Below, one piece after another: positions 56,701-63,935 of a stretch of DNA of 64,000 nt; positions within the stretch are counted from its first letter, which is position 1, and each line of letters starts with the position of its first letter. The notes under the pieces were generated by a model, which saw nothing but the letters and a program-made list of their open reading frames with translations, was not told the origin of the DNA and searched no databases. The stretch spans positions 30,046,401 to 30,110,400 of the forward strand of contig NC_087067.1 of assembly GCF_963678635.1 (NCBI RefSeq), in the 5' to 3' direction. This DNA is from Symsagittifera roscoffensis. Taxonomy: Eukaryota > Xenacoelomorpha > Acoela > Convolutidae. The translations under genes and the position numbers were made by a program.

Positions 56701-57366
56701 TTAGCCTCCGGTACACACACCGAATGGATTTTAAATAGAGATAAGAAACACAATGAAATTTACCAAAAAATAACGAAAAAGTTATTACAAAGACAAAACA
56801 TAAATGACCAAATCAATTCACGTTTTACACCAGCTTCCGATTTAAAAATTGGAACATTTGTTTTAATACCTAATTTTAATACTCAAAAAGGAATTTCTAA
56901 AAAATTACAACCCCTCCGAAAAGGACCCTACCAAATAATTGCAAAACCCACTGATGTCACATATAAAATTACCGACTCAAACAAAAAAGAAATCGTTCAG
57001 CACCGAAACAACCTATTACCTTATTACCCAAAAGAATACGCACTCCGCGAATTAACTCAATTATATTCTTTCACAGGATTAAAAATCATTCAAAACGAAC
57101 CACATCTGAAAAACACAGAACAAAATGATAACCCCACCGAAAATCAAAACACAAAACCAACCGCCACCAAAAACAATACACAAAACCATAAAGAATCTCC
57201 AAAACCAAGAAAAAATAGAAAAATGACAGAACAAATAATACCCCAAGAAGAAATAGACAAATCTGAACATAGAAAAACAACAAGACTCCGAAATCAACCA
57301 CGTAAAAACTACAAAATGTTCATCCCCCAATCTAAAATATTAAAAAAAGTAGAATTTAAAAAGTAA
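50755..57366 (+). CDS. Gag-Pol polyprotein of the giant Ty3/Gypsy-like element, 2203 aa
   Basis: One uninterrupted frame. Residues ~60-250: retrotransposon Gag capsid (WIHRRTALIQTTLDGAAQKW, FSKMFD). Residues 305-318: zinc knuckle CX2CX4HX4C. Residues ~380-540: Arg/Asn/Ser/Tyr-rich low-complexity linker. Asp692: retropepsin LIDSGAE. RT from ~1050 with YLDD at 1200-1203. RNase H with Asp1349. Integrase: HHCC finger at ~1710-1755, then catalytic Asp1784, Asp1844 and Glu1880 (D,D35E exact), and a C-terminal GPY/F module (LRKGPYQIIA). All catalytic residues are present. No frameshift separates Gag from Pol, unlike most retroviruses. No chromodomain. The RNA genome is copied by RT/RNase H and inserted by integrase. 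The ATG was chosen as first in frame after the ORF2 stop. Confidence 0.95.
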   Translation: MTAHSYQASQMQNEIPLPYYLQQHEITRNQLSNFSQMPNAAESLQMTMNSYLMGGSSITSNKPLMVFTGTDPEYSVEDYLNAVTANLILNIGPEPINTPLHQNWIHRRTALIQTTLDGAAQKWFSVLPLEIKSNWKRFTQEFSKMFDSERNKQQQRVLCNEIRRLPNETIKQIAVRIETLVRKAYSLNTHDYKNTKMTEILMMTLTPQLRKIAIKKRASQPSSIREPDLDFRKLVDKLEQAEITMKLEETENLKLQYVNKIETTPTNINNIQESETDLVEKITEILNIYEKNPNFKGKPSFKKWCNYCRRYGHSISECRQKQQDSQNKPQKYKEPNKSFYQYIKKDQNLPNKNVYSNNSSGKPLPNNTSYTRNQSPYNSSYRGRSPERRNTQNSSQNHYNRPNSRNNYSRSNSNTQRFVSRSNSQSRNNYYPNNQSRNSSYNRNRNYSYNRNRSYSNNRNQNYPNNRSRNNSYNRSNYNRPNNNYQNRSRNNSQNRHPSYNNRYRNYSQSPHRNNNHYNNSNNRHRSSTPKHQRQINQVQANPETTSDPPGIDDTVTDTLQLNQINCTSSDSESDSENTLAINMIKVENDYESVIYEQPFPSHIYENQSEFLQNYYTTPINSTPTTQETNEINTTNQTNKNTKTKCLNTNHIYQNIQKEQPKEKIWTIPFLLESPRNKEFQPPDLEIDFLIDSGAESNIINIPTWNEIKTLHPKLTPLETSSKLATAQGSTLINYGKIQLFLLPTRTMEQSKILNKPFKQIFHITDIKYNIIGIPFISKYIPTINILNSKILIKDKYTKTKETSLTFFQRLNKQPPFFSKFYPIYNQQRKHLKPLSGNIYNFSIKQVHQYDKEQNKQKFYMSDFEFKPIHKFFKITISSIKYLKNSNSDIISLHVYNNTPYQVTLPLGLLGYCETNATISPIHEKAYRVNNILQLLDICQSTILNEELSINNIISNENRNTDYFTKTPYFKPTFNISNYTEKQQKFLTMFNFQHSQITQDEFEKLAKQLIKYSSVYATSKFDVGKISSSLHLPLKPDAVFKKQRASKVPIHLHDKVNRLLDILEQYNIISPVNKEEQPKGNTFINPVIILAKGESLKIVLDARYLNSLIDESKCNWPIEPIQVILTKINGKDFTTADMNSAYNQMPLDEQSRRLTQFVIGNQQYEFNRLFYGISIGPAAFSAFMSKIFRPLILKKNAITYLDDVFMQSQTKDEMFKVLEKYHQILQNENLKAAPDKSHFFLTRVKFLGHNIERKTITPLKSRIDAIQKLQPPTNKKKIQEFLGMLNFLSKYVYKMQLYLRPFYNILRQQNNFEWNTEHQARFEEIKKLLTEQISNTIPDPDQPFYAMCDASNFGIGAALLQSHNGTNKMNLISANSRLFTQAELRLSTLMRECTAIIYTLTEYEFLILGSKHPTVLFTDHKPIIFLFTQKSNPNHRVYRFQLILMKFPNLHIVWTAGKNLALPDTLSRNTPPELLTRKTTVEIPKNIKFYLAENETSPRLECKYAVKTDIEQSQINNLQHFPLYLDCQNNHYEVDLLGTSTFKPIPYSQWIKNNTQQKRTKQHLPKKDYFPLIEKEDLTDKINLSGPQTNDSKYTINQVFDLHDPLDTIPLSKLEIENIFLPPTETITISTLKQYQNLDPVIRQLKSWHKYKTKPIKADSTILGNKTLLRYFRKFNNTTINENTDLLEYNLNESTVPCLPISMILIAFNISHTQNIKGHSGSEKTYSNFIQNFYFPNAPIWIKVLCNDCIVCQLNKPYPNQKQIAQKQDFKGQSLYFNHRISFDTKGPISPSSEGNSYIMVIVDAFTHYVALNPVPHCNAYYAYTTLYEHWIAKFGLPEILVTDNGTEFINNEIITLCHLYNIKHKPRTSHAPWTNGLVEGMNRSLQEYLRCIINGNDTKYTEWSADVKLFPLAYNSQITTTLGMSPYEMVFNQKPRKPIMFTANSHKNAQGYCQPNKDSICYNLPLHTHDEDHFHHPQILKLASGTHTEWILNRDKKHNEIYQKITKKLLQRQNINDQINSRFTPASDLKIGTFVLIPNFNTQKGISKKLQPLRKGPYQIIAKPTDVTYKITDSNKKEIVQHRNNLLPYYPKEYALRELTQLYSFTGLKIIQNEPHLKNTEQNDNPTENQNTKPTATKNNTQNHKESPKPRKNRKMTEQIIPQEEIDKSEHRKTTRLRNQPRKNYKMFIPQSKILKKVEFKK

Positions 57367-57966
57367 TTTTAAGATTTTATACTTCACAATCTTGAAACCT
57401 CCGTAACATTTTTCATTTCAATTTTTCAAAATAACATGCTCACAAGTACGCAATAATTCTAGTTCAAAATAGACCAATAGGATTCATCCAATCCGCCACT
57501 TTCTCTAACTCAAACTAAGATCAATTAGACGAATAATCTAGAACTCCAGGCACATCTCTAACTATAACTTTACAACCTCCAGGTCAAAAATAAGCAAACC
57601 ACTCCAACTTGACAGCTAAAATAAATATCACCATAATACCGTACCCCTCCCTTATCTAATAACCCAAAGATCAACAATATTTCCCCAACTCAGACCACGA
57701 ATACCCCCAAAACAAATTTGATAACTTAGCCTAAAGTAACAAAATGAAGATTTTAATTAGCCTAAAGTATAAAAATCTTACCATACCCCGGATCATTTGA
57801 CAAACAAAAATAAAGAAAAAGACGACCTCCCAGTCACCATAAAAATTGCCCCCAACAAATTTTTACAAAACTCAACCCACTTGTCAAAAAACTAATAAAT
57901 AATTCGACCACACTAGAAAATCGCCTCAAACAGCAAAAAATATTCGACCAAGAGATCATTTCTTAA
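57367..57966. other. Non-coding spacer between pol and the downstream genes
   Basis: About 600 bp without a usable frame; C-rich patches (ACCCCTCCC-like) alternate with AT. TTAGCCTAAAGTA occurs twice (57728 and 57758). It may hold splice acceptors for subgenomic RNAs; none could be proven. Confidence 0.4.
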
Positions 57967-58197
57967 ATGCTCTTCTCTCAAACAGTTGCTCAAATACTTA
58001 TAAATTTTAAACATTTTTTTTCAATACTTGAAGCCTTTATAATATTTCTTTTTGATATACTTGAATATTTTCTAATAATCCTAATCATTTTTTGTAACAT
58101 TTTTTTAATTTTCTACACTATACTCGAACTATTCCTCCAACTTTCCAAAACCCTTGAATATATCCACAGGTACGATTTTAACAACTTGTCTAAATGA
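57967..58197 (+). CDS. Small hydrophobic ORF A, 76 aa
   Basis: Dominated by Phe, Ile and Leu over residues ~10-65 (FIIFLFDILEYFLIILIIFC), enough for two membrane passes, with a charged C-terminus (HRYDFNNLSK). Its stop overlaps the next start in ATGA. Size and hydrophobicity resemble small viral membrane proteins; no homologue is recognised. AT-rich DNA readily encodes hydrophobic runs, so coding status is uncertain. Confidence 0.45.
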   Translation: MLFSQTVAQILINFKHFFSILEAFIIFLFDILEYFLIILIIFCNIFLIFYTILELFLQLSKTLEYIHRYDFNNLSK

Positions 58198-58382
58198 TAC
58201 GAACAATTTTCAGTAGAACTGATATTTTTTTATTGTTTGTAATTTTCATAACATTTTTATCATCCCTCATTTTGACAATATGTAAATGTATAAAGAAAGC
58301 AATCATCACATTTGCCCTAGCAACAATTTTTCTAATTATTTTTATGGAAGAATATTATAATAAACATAAACCTTCCCACTAA
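58194..58382 (+). CDS. Small hydrophobic ORF B, 62 aa
   Basis: Starts at the ATGA overlap with ORF A, typical of coupled termination-reinitiation. Two hydrophobic segments (LLFVIFITFLSSLILTI and IITFALATIFLIIF) are separated by a short basic, Cys-containing loop (CKCIKK), giving a hairpin membrane protein with a polar tail. Viroporin-like by shape only (inference). Confidence 0.45.
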   Translation: MIRTIFSRTDIFLLFVIFITFLSSLILTICKCIKKAIITFALATIFLIIFMEEYYNKHKPSH

Positions 58383-58387
58383 AGTAA

Positions 58388-59524
58388 AAATTCAAAAATC
58401 CATCAAAAATTGCTACCCAACAGTCACAGAATCAGTCTTCACCGACATCATCCCAAGATAATCCAACACCACCTTCAACTACTCAAAATCCTCAAACATC
58501 TACACGAATTTCTTTTCAAGACAATCCATACACTTTTGAAGAACGGCACGCTCGTTTATCTGAACCACTAGAACCAGTTCAACGACAAGCATCCCTAAGT
58601 GAACCAACATACAATCTTTACCCAACACTACCACAAGAACTAAGTAGAATACGAAACCTTAGTCAAAACCAAAACACAACAGAAATAAATAGACAAATTA
58701 TACATCCTCGACGAAATAGAAATTTTCAAACTCCCCGAGTTCATTTTGATATACCTCAATCCCCATCACAAACCACTCCAGAAAACACCACTGGTATCAC
58801 ACCAGAAACTCCTACACTTTTTTCACAACGAAGCACTTCAAGTCTACCTTCAGACTACTTAGGTTCAACACCAACATCTGAACAAGCACGAGAAAATCCT
58901 TTTAACCCCCCAAACCTAACATCACGACTGCCATATTGGACTACACATTCATTTACACAAGGTGAACCAAATTTAGTCAATGACCCCATAGATATTTCTA
59001 CGGATACAACAACATCCTCATCACTACTAGAAACACTATCACTACCATCAACACCATCAATAAGCCAATTTTCACCACCACCCTTTAACTTAAATTTTCC
59101 AAATAATCTCGACGCCAGATATCGAGAACAATCATCAATAAATATTCCTTTAAGACTAGATTGGAATACATTCACAGCACCTCCACCATTATTTGGACAA
59201 CATCAAGAAAGTAACCGCCTTCATAACTGGGCACTTAATAGATTACAATATCGCCAAGATATTCACAACGATATCCGTGATCACAATATTCAAATACTCC
59301 AACAAAACAGTTTACAATTAAAGTTTGAAATCACAGTTAAGTTAAATAACATTACCCAACATCCCTACCCATTAAATCCACCTAACATAACAGCTCAATC
59401 ACTACCACCACTGTTTATAACTACTGAAGTAATATATAAATACGACAGATACACCAAAAACACAATTGGTTACATTACATTTTATAACCCATACTCAGGA
59501 TTATCATACACATGTATATTTTAA
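58388..59524 (+). CDS. ATG-less open frame, 378 codons, Pro/Ser/Thr-rich then structured
   Basis: The frame is open from just after a TAA (58385-58387) to TAA at 59522-59524, with no ATG codon at all. A chance open frame of this size is very unlikely at this AT content. The first ~250 residues are Ser/Thr/Pro/Gln-rich with short motifs (ERHARLSEPLEP, PRRNRNF). The last ~120 are more ordered (NRLHNWALNRLQYRQDI, FEITVKLNNITQHPYP, YNPYSGLSY). It overlaps the Env start by 13 nt. Translation would need a spliced-on start, frameshift or non-AUG start. A possible acceptor is CTACCCAACAG, ending at about 58422. The family is unknown. Confidence 0.6.
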   Translation, partial: KFKNPSKIATQQSQNQSSPTSSQDNPTPPSTTQNPQTSTRISFQDNPYTFEERHARLSEPLEPVQRQASLSEPTYNLYPTLPQELSRIRNLSQNQNTTEINRQIIHPRRNRNFQTPRVHFDIPQSPSQTTPENTTGITPETPTLFSQRSTSSLPSDYLGSTPTSEQARENPFNPPNLTSRLPYWTTHSFTQGEPNLVNDPIDISTDTTTSSSLLETLSLPSTPSISQFSPPPFNLNFPNNLDARYREQSSINIPLRLDWNTFTAPPPLFGQHQESNRLHNWALNRLQYRQDIHNDIRDHNIQILQQNSLQLKFEITVKLNNITQHPYPLNPPNITAQSLPPLFITTEVIYKYDRYTKNTIGYITFYNPYSGLSYTCIF

Positions 59525-61992
59525 AATTATTAATTTTTCTCCAACTCCCTTTTCTAGTAACCTCAAATCAAAACATAAACCCTTCCCCTCGTACAGGACC
59601 ACAAGATTTATTAGTAACACATTACGACTGTGAAGAAAATGAACAAAAAACACTACATAAATATGCAATAAATCAAGTATCACAATGTGAAACAGAACCA
59701 CAAGCTATAGAAACCACAGATGTAATAGCAACACTCTATTCAAAAGCCCGAGCAACAACAGTTACAGGTTATAAATTCACAGCGACATTTTCCGAAAAGA
59801 AAGTACATTGTTCACAAGTCTCGAACGGAAACAAAAACCGACTTGACCATGAATCATTCTATCAAAGTAATATAGAACGTCTTTTACATCTCAATCCCGA
59901 CGATTGTAAAAATGAATTACTTAGACTAAACATCACACGAAATAAAAACTCCCAAAGAAAATTAGTTAATTTTCAAGTTTTTTCAGACTCTGTACATCAA
60001 TCACAACTTGAAAGACACCAAGGACATATAAAACTAGACGAAAAATACCCGTATAACGGCGCACACGGACGATTAACCTATGACCTACATGATAAACATT
60101 GGATACCACACATTGGTATAAATAACCCATCAAACTGCAAAGCAGACACGAAAAATAAAGGATACCAAGAAATAATGTTTTTCGATTGGAAAATACAACT
60201 CGAAAAAATACAACTCACACGAGATTTATCTGATAATACAATGATCTATCAAGGAATCCGACTACCTTGTAAAAATGATCAAGGATATTGCGACCCTACA
60301 ACGAGAACACAAGCAACAATTGTTTGGTTCCCCGAAGATACATGTACAACATTTCAAGTAGCAAAAATACACGCTCGTATGATAAAATTTCACGAAAAAT
60401 ATTTTATACAATCAATTCCATATGAACAAGTCCATCCATCACGCAAACTAAGTTCCGATTTTAGAAACATAGACAATATAGAAAATAAATTGACACGTTT
60501 TCAAATATATCAAGAAACAGAACTTGCATGTAAATACAGGAATCCACTTCACAGAACACAATACTCTGAAATATTAGTTGAATACGAAAAAGGATTCGAC
60601 ATGACCACTGGAAAAGTAAAAATCGACCCATATGCCACAGGTCATCCTCTAAACGAAGGAACATCCTATATACCAGTTAATTTTGAAAAAAGTAACGGAC
60701 AACCTGGTGGACATCTAAAACCTTATGACACTAGAAGCACACGCTTACAAGAATTATCACTAATGAATACTACATATTTCGGTAATATCCACTATGATAT
60801 TCATTTGGATATGAAACTAGACTATACAATTAGCCGCATTTTTCAAGAAATGTCACTCTCCGAATTAGAAACACTACACCAACTATGCGAATTAGAACGA
60901 ACACAAATATTACAATCACTTGCACTAGCAGTATTAAAAATACCCTACGCAGGATACTTATTATCAGGAAATAGATCAAATTTTTTAGACTATGAAGGAA
61001 ACATCTTATGGTTTTATACTTGTACCAAAAAAGTATCACCACTATACGTTTTTGAAGATAAACGATGTTATAAAAGAATCCCTATCTTTTATAAGAATAA
61101 AGTACATTTCGTGGATACACTTTCACGAAGAACCTATTTCTGGGATACCGCAGTCCCATGTGGATCAGAAAATAGCCACAATGTAGTACAACTAAACCCT
61201 GATGAAAATAAATATTATCTTCTCACTCCATATCCCACATTAATGCAATCACTCAAAAAATTTTCACCAGAAAGCATTCTCGCTATCGCTCGAAACCCAA
61301 ATATAGACTTACAATCAATAGGAATCTATTCAAAATCAGATATTCAACATCACATTAGAACACAACAATTCCAAGAATTATTAACACAAATGGACACTAT
61401 ACAAAGACAATCAATAGACCAAAATTTACGCAAACTTGCAGAAACCGCAGGATTTGCCGATATCTACACCCAAGACTATAGCGGATATTTTAAAGACATT
61501 AAAGATTATATATATCTAAACGGCGAAAAATACCGTCCCCAAGATATATCACCAATTAACATTTTTAGCTTTGTTACACTCAAAAATGAGATCCTAGATT
61601 TTCTAGGATGGCCCTACTACATCTTAGAAAAATTGACTATTTTATACGCAATGTTTAACTTTATTGGATTTCTTTTCTCACTTTTAAAAGGAATCTACAA
61701 CACGTGTGCTATACACACACAAGTAAACAGACAAGCAAGCGTAGCACGCATACTCTTTGCAGGATTTTTTGGAATCTTTTCTACATCTATAAACAAAATT
61801 CTTTTAGACGCACAAATAAAAGAATATAACACAAAAATCACAACACGACAAAATACATACGACGAAGAACATAACAATGTCGACACACAGCCAACGGCAC
61901 CACCATTACCACCCCTACCAAATAACCATCCACTATCCCTAGTCCCACGAAATTTTCGAAATTTAGCAATCACACATAATCCAAATTTTTGA
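59512..61992 (+). CDS. Env-like membrane glycoprotein, 826 aa
   Basis: N-terminal signal peptide (residues 1-18, hydrophobic, ending VTS). A large Cys-containing ectodomain with NxS/T sites (e.g. LNITRN). Residues ~480-550 hold the run GYLLSGNRSNFL, WFYTC, RCYKRIPI and FVDTLSRRTYFW...C. This is reminiscent of the gB-like (class III) glycoproteins of chuviruses and of endogenous elements that captured them (inference from memory of the family layout, not searched). Transmembrane segment ~707-730, a second hydrophobic stretch ~745-760. The cytoplasmic tail has PTAP at 794-797 within a proline-rich run. The frame is complete. No obvious furin-type site was assigned. Role: receptor binding and membrane fusion if expressed. 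Confidence 0.8.
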   Translation: MYILKLLIFLQLPFLVTSNQNINPSPRTGPQDLLVTHYDCEENEQKTLHKYAINQVSQCETEPQAIETTDVIATLYSKARATTVTGYKFTATFSEKKVHCSQVSNGNKNRLDHESFYQSNIERLLHLNPDDCKNELLRLNITRNKNSQRKLVNFQVFSDSVHQSQLERHQGHIKLDEKYPYNGAHGRLTYDLHDKHWIPHIGINNPSNCKADTKNKGYQEIMFFDWKIQLEKIQLTRDLSDNTMIYQGIRLPCKNDQGYCDPTTRTQATIVWFPEDTCTTFQVAKIHARMIKFHEKYFIQSIPYEQVHPSRKLSSDFRNIDNIENKLTRFQIYQETELACKYRNPLHRTQYSEILVEYEKGFDMTTGKVKIDPYATGHPLNEGTSYIPVNFEKSNGQPGGHLKPYDTRSTRLQELSLMNTTYFGNIHYDIHLDMKLDYTISRIFQEMSLSELETLHQLCELERTQILQSLALAVLKIPYAGYLLSGNRSNFLDYEGNILWFYTCTKKVSPLYVFEDKRCYKRIPIFYKNKVHFVDTLSRRTYFWDTAVPCGSENSHNVVQLNPDENKYYLLTPYPTLMQSLKKFSPESILAIARNPNIDLQSIGIYSKSDIQHHIRTQQFQELLTQMDTIQRQSIDQNLRKLAETAGFADIYTQDYSGYFKDIKDYIYLNGEKYRPQDISPINIFSFVTLKNEILDFLGWPYYILEKLTILYAMFNFIGFLFSLLKGIYNTCAIHTQVNRQASVARILFAGFFGIFSTSINKILLDAQIKEYNTKITTRQNTYDEEHNNVDTQPTAPPLPPLPNNHPLSLVPRNFRNLAITHNPNF

Positions 61993-62126
61993 CTCAATAC
62001 ATCACAAAGTCCCGTCCAACATATAATGACACACCAGTCACAAGATGATAATACTTATGAACAAATTATTGAACAACCCCATACCACCGCTTTTCAGTCT
62101 CAAAATAATAATTTTTTTAGCCCACG

Positions 62127-63926
62127 ATGAGCCGCCAACTTGGATCACTACACCGATCAAATTCCCATCCAACCAATCTTACCTCTCCAATCCCAATCAT
62201 ACCACTTTTTGCTTTTCCGCCACCCGATTTTCCATCTAGCAATGTAACATCAGGCATGAATTCCGACACTAACTCACATATTTCAGTTTTATACTCCATC
62301 TCACAGCTAAATAACCCGAATATTGAAACCCCCGATGAATTTGCCGACTCAGAACCATCCCCATCCAATAATTTTCATAACCCTTCTAATTTTTCTCAAC
62401 CTCCTTTTCAACCCATATTGTCAAATAACCCTGACCCAATCACTCCGACACCCTCTTATGCTTCCCAAGTTACCCCAACCTACTCCTCATACCAATCTGA
62501 CCAATCATCTCATTCTCCAGACACCCCCCGAATCTCCCCAGAGCTAGATAATTTTATTACCCTCCAACAGCAACCCTACCACCTTAACACCCCGACCATA
62601 AACCAAATCTCCTCCATTACAATTTCATCCAATCCCCCTACACCCTCTTCAAATTATACTGAATCATTAACACCATCATCCACATCCACTATATCTTCAC
62701 TAAACACTAATAGAGCTTACCGCACTTTTAAAAGAAAGTTCCCCAACCATCCTTTCCCAGCAAAACCAGGAACAGCCCGTGAATACATCAACCACCCCAA
62801 GCATACTAACACAAAAGAATTTTTAGCCATCACCTTACCCTCATTTCCACAATACACTTTAAACACCCCTCACGACGCTAACGAAACACGCAACTTTGTA
62901 GATGAATACGTTTTAATGCCCACTCTCTCTTGGACCTCATACTATCATTTCACTAACCCTCTTTGCTTACCTTTATCCAGCACTTCCATCGATATAGAAC
63001 GAAACAAGGACATGCTATATCAACTCACTACACCACTAACCGCTAGACAATTTACTTACGTTGGATATAAAAAATCACTAAAAACACACACTGCACCTAG
63101 AGCTAACGAATATACACTCGAATACTACGATCACAACATCATTAGAGCTAACCAAGATCAATTCTTAGACGACGATCGCTTCGCTAATCCACAAATCACC
63201 GAGAAATTTTTCATCAAGACACCATATATATTTACACTAAACATCTTCGACCGCAAGTTTGATCACATTATTTCAGAAGCACTAACAGACACACAAGCAT
63301 ACGAAAGTTTTAAAGAACGCTTCCAAATATTTTCACTAACCTTTCATTTCCTTGCACCACACGAAAGAGATTTACACTGCTCACACGATATTATGTTGCG
63401 CACTAAACAAACACATACATACAGTTACTATCGTTTCATCCAAAATCACTTTGACCTCCACACACCCTCTAGACAACCACACCATCGTTTCCAATTCATC
63501 AATTCCAAATACACTTCACCATTTTTCCTAAATTTCACATATTGTATTAAAGACACTAACCTCCATGGTAATCTTCGTAATTATGACCCCATAACCCAAA
63601 TGTACATTTTCTGCCCCATCACCAAGACCTTCAACGCCGAAGAATCCCGACCCTTCCTTATCCCGCACGAGTTCCTACAACCTATAGAAATCGCAATTTT
63701 AGAATTCATCCACAACACTAAATTTAACCACAAATTATATAACTTAATCCAAAACACACCTTATGAGTTTGCAGTAGGCACTGAAGAACTAACCACTATT
63801 AAGGCACATCAATTGCTTTGGCCACTGCTTCAAACTAAAAATATCATCCGCATCTTAGCTAAACTACTAACAACTTCAGAACTAATTCACGACATCTTCC
63901 CCCACGGTTTTTTCCCCGACGACTAA
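62127..63926 (+). CDS. Terminal ORF of the giant element, 599 aa, unknown function
   Basis: Starts 134 nt after Env. Residues 1-195 are Ser/Pro/Thr/Asn-rich and disordered. From ~199 (RTFKRKFPNHPFPAKPG) the protein looks globular and aromatic-rich (FVDEYVLMPTLSWTSYYHF, KFFIKTPYIFTLNIFDRKF, HYSYYRFIQ-like segments), with few Cys and no membrane segment. The layout (disordered N-terminus, compact C-terminus) resembles the ATG-less frame upstream, but no shared motif was seen. It has no counterpart in standard Gypsy, errantivirus or BEL elements known to me. The stop is followed directly by CAG|GTAAGT. Confidence 0.75.
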   Translation: MSRQLGSLHRSNSHPTNLTSPIPIIPLFAFPPPDFPSSNVTSGMNSDTNSHISVLYSISQLNNPNIETPDEFADSEPSPSNNFHNPSNFSQPPFQPILSNNPDPITPTPSYASQVTPTYSSYQSDQSSHSPDTPRISPELDNFITLQQQPYHLNTPTINQISSITISSNPPTPSSNYTESLTPSSTSTISSLNTNRAYRTFKRKFPNHPFPAKPGTAREYINHPKHTNTKEFLAITLPSFPQYTLNTPHDANETRNFVDEYVLMPTLSWTSYYHFTNPLCLPLSSTSIDIERNKDMLYQLTTPLTARQFTYVGYKKSLKTHTAPRANEYTLEYYDHNIIRANQDQFLDDDRFANPQITEKFFIKTPYIFTLNIFDRKFDHIISEALTDTQAYESFKERFQIFSLTFHFLAPHERDLHCSHDIMLRTKQTHTYSYYRFIQNHFDLHTPSRQPHHRFQFINSKYTSPFFLNFTYCIKDTNLHGNLRNYDPITQMYIFCPITKTFNAEESRPFLIPHEFLQPIEIAILEFIHNTKFNHKLYNLIQNTPYEFAVGTEELTTIKAHQLLWPLLQTKNIIRILAKLLTTSELIHDIFPHGFFPDD

Positions 63927-63935
63927 CAGGTAAGT
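63927..63935 (+). promoter_or_regulatory. Consensus 5' splice site after the terminal ORF
   Basis: CAG|GTAAGT, a perfect match to the metazoan donor, placed directly after the stop codon. It suggests a spliced 3' UTR or a further exon beyond the window. Confidence 0.55.

Noticed and set aside
58855-59175. Minus-strand 106-codon frame
   Set aside because: Antisense shadow of the ATG-less frame; codon pattern follows the plus strand.
48702-63926. Polinton or DNA virus interpretation of the multi-gene block
   Set aside because: Gag zinc knuckle, aspartic protease, RT, RNase H and D,D35E integrase in Gypsy order identify a retroelement. No DNA polymerase B or packaging ATPase was seen.
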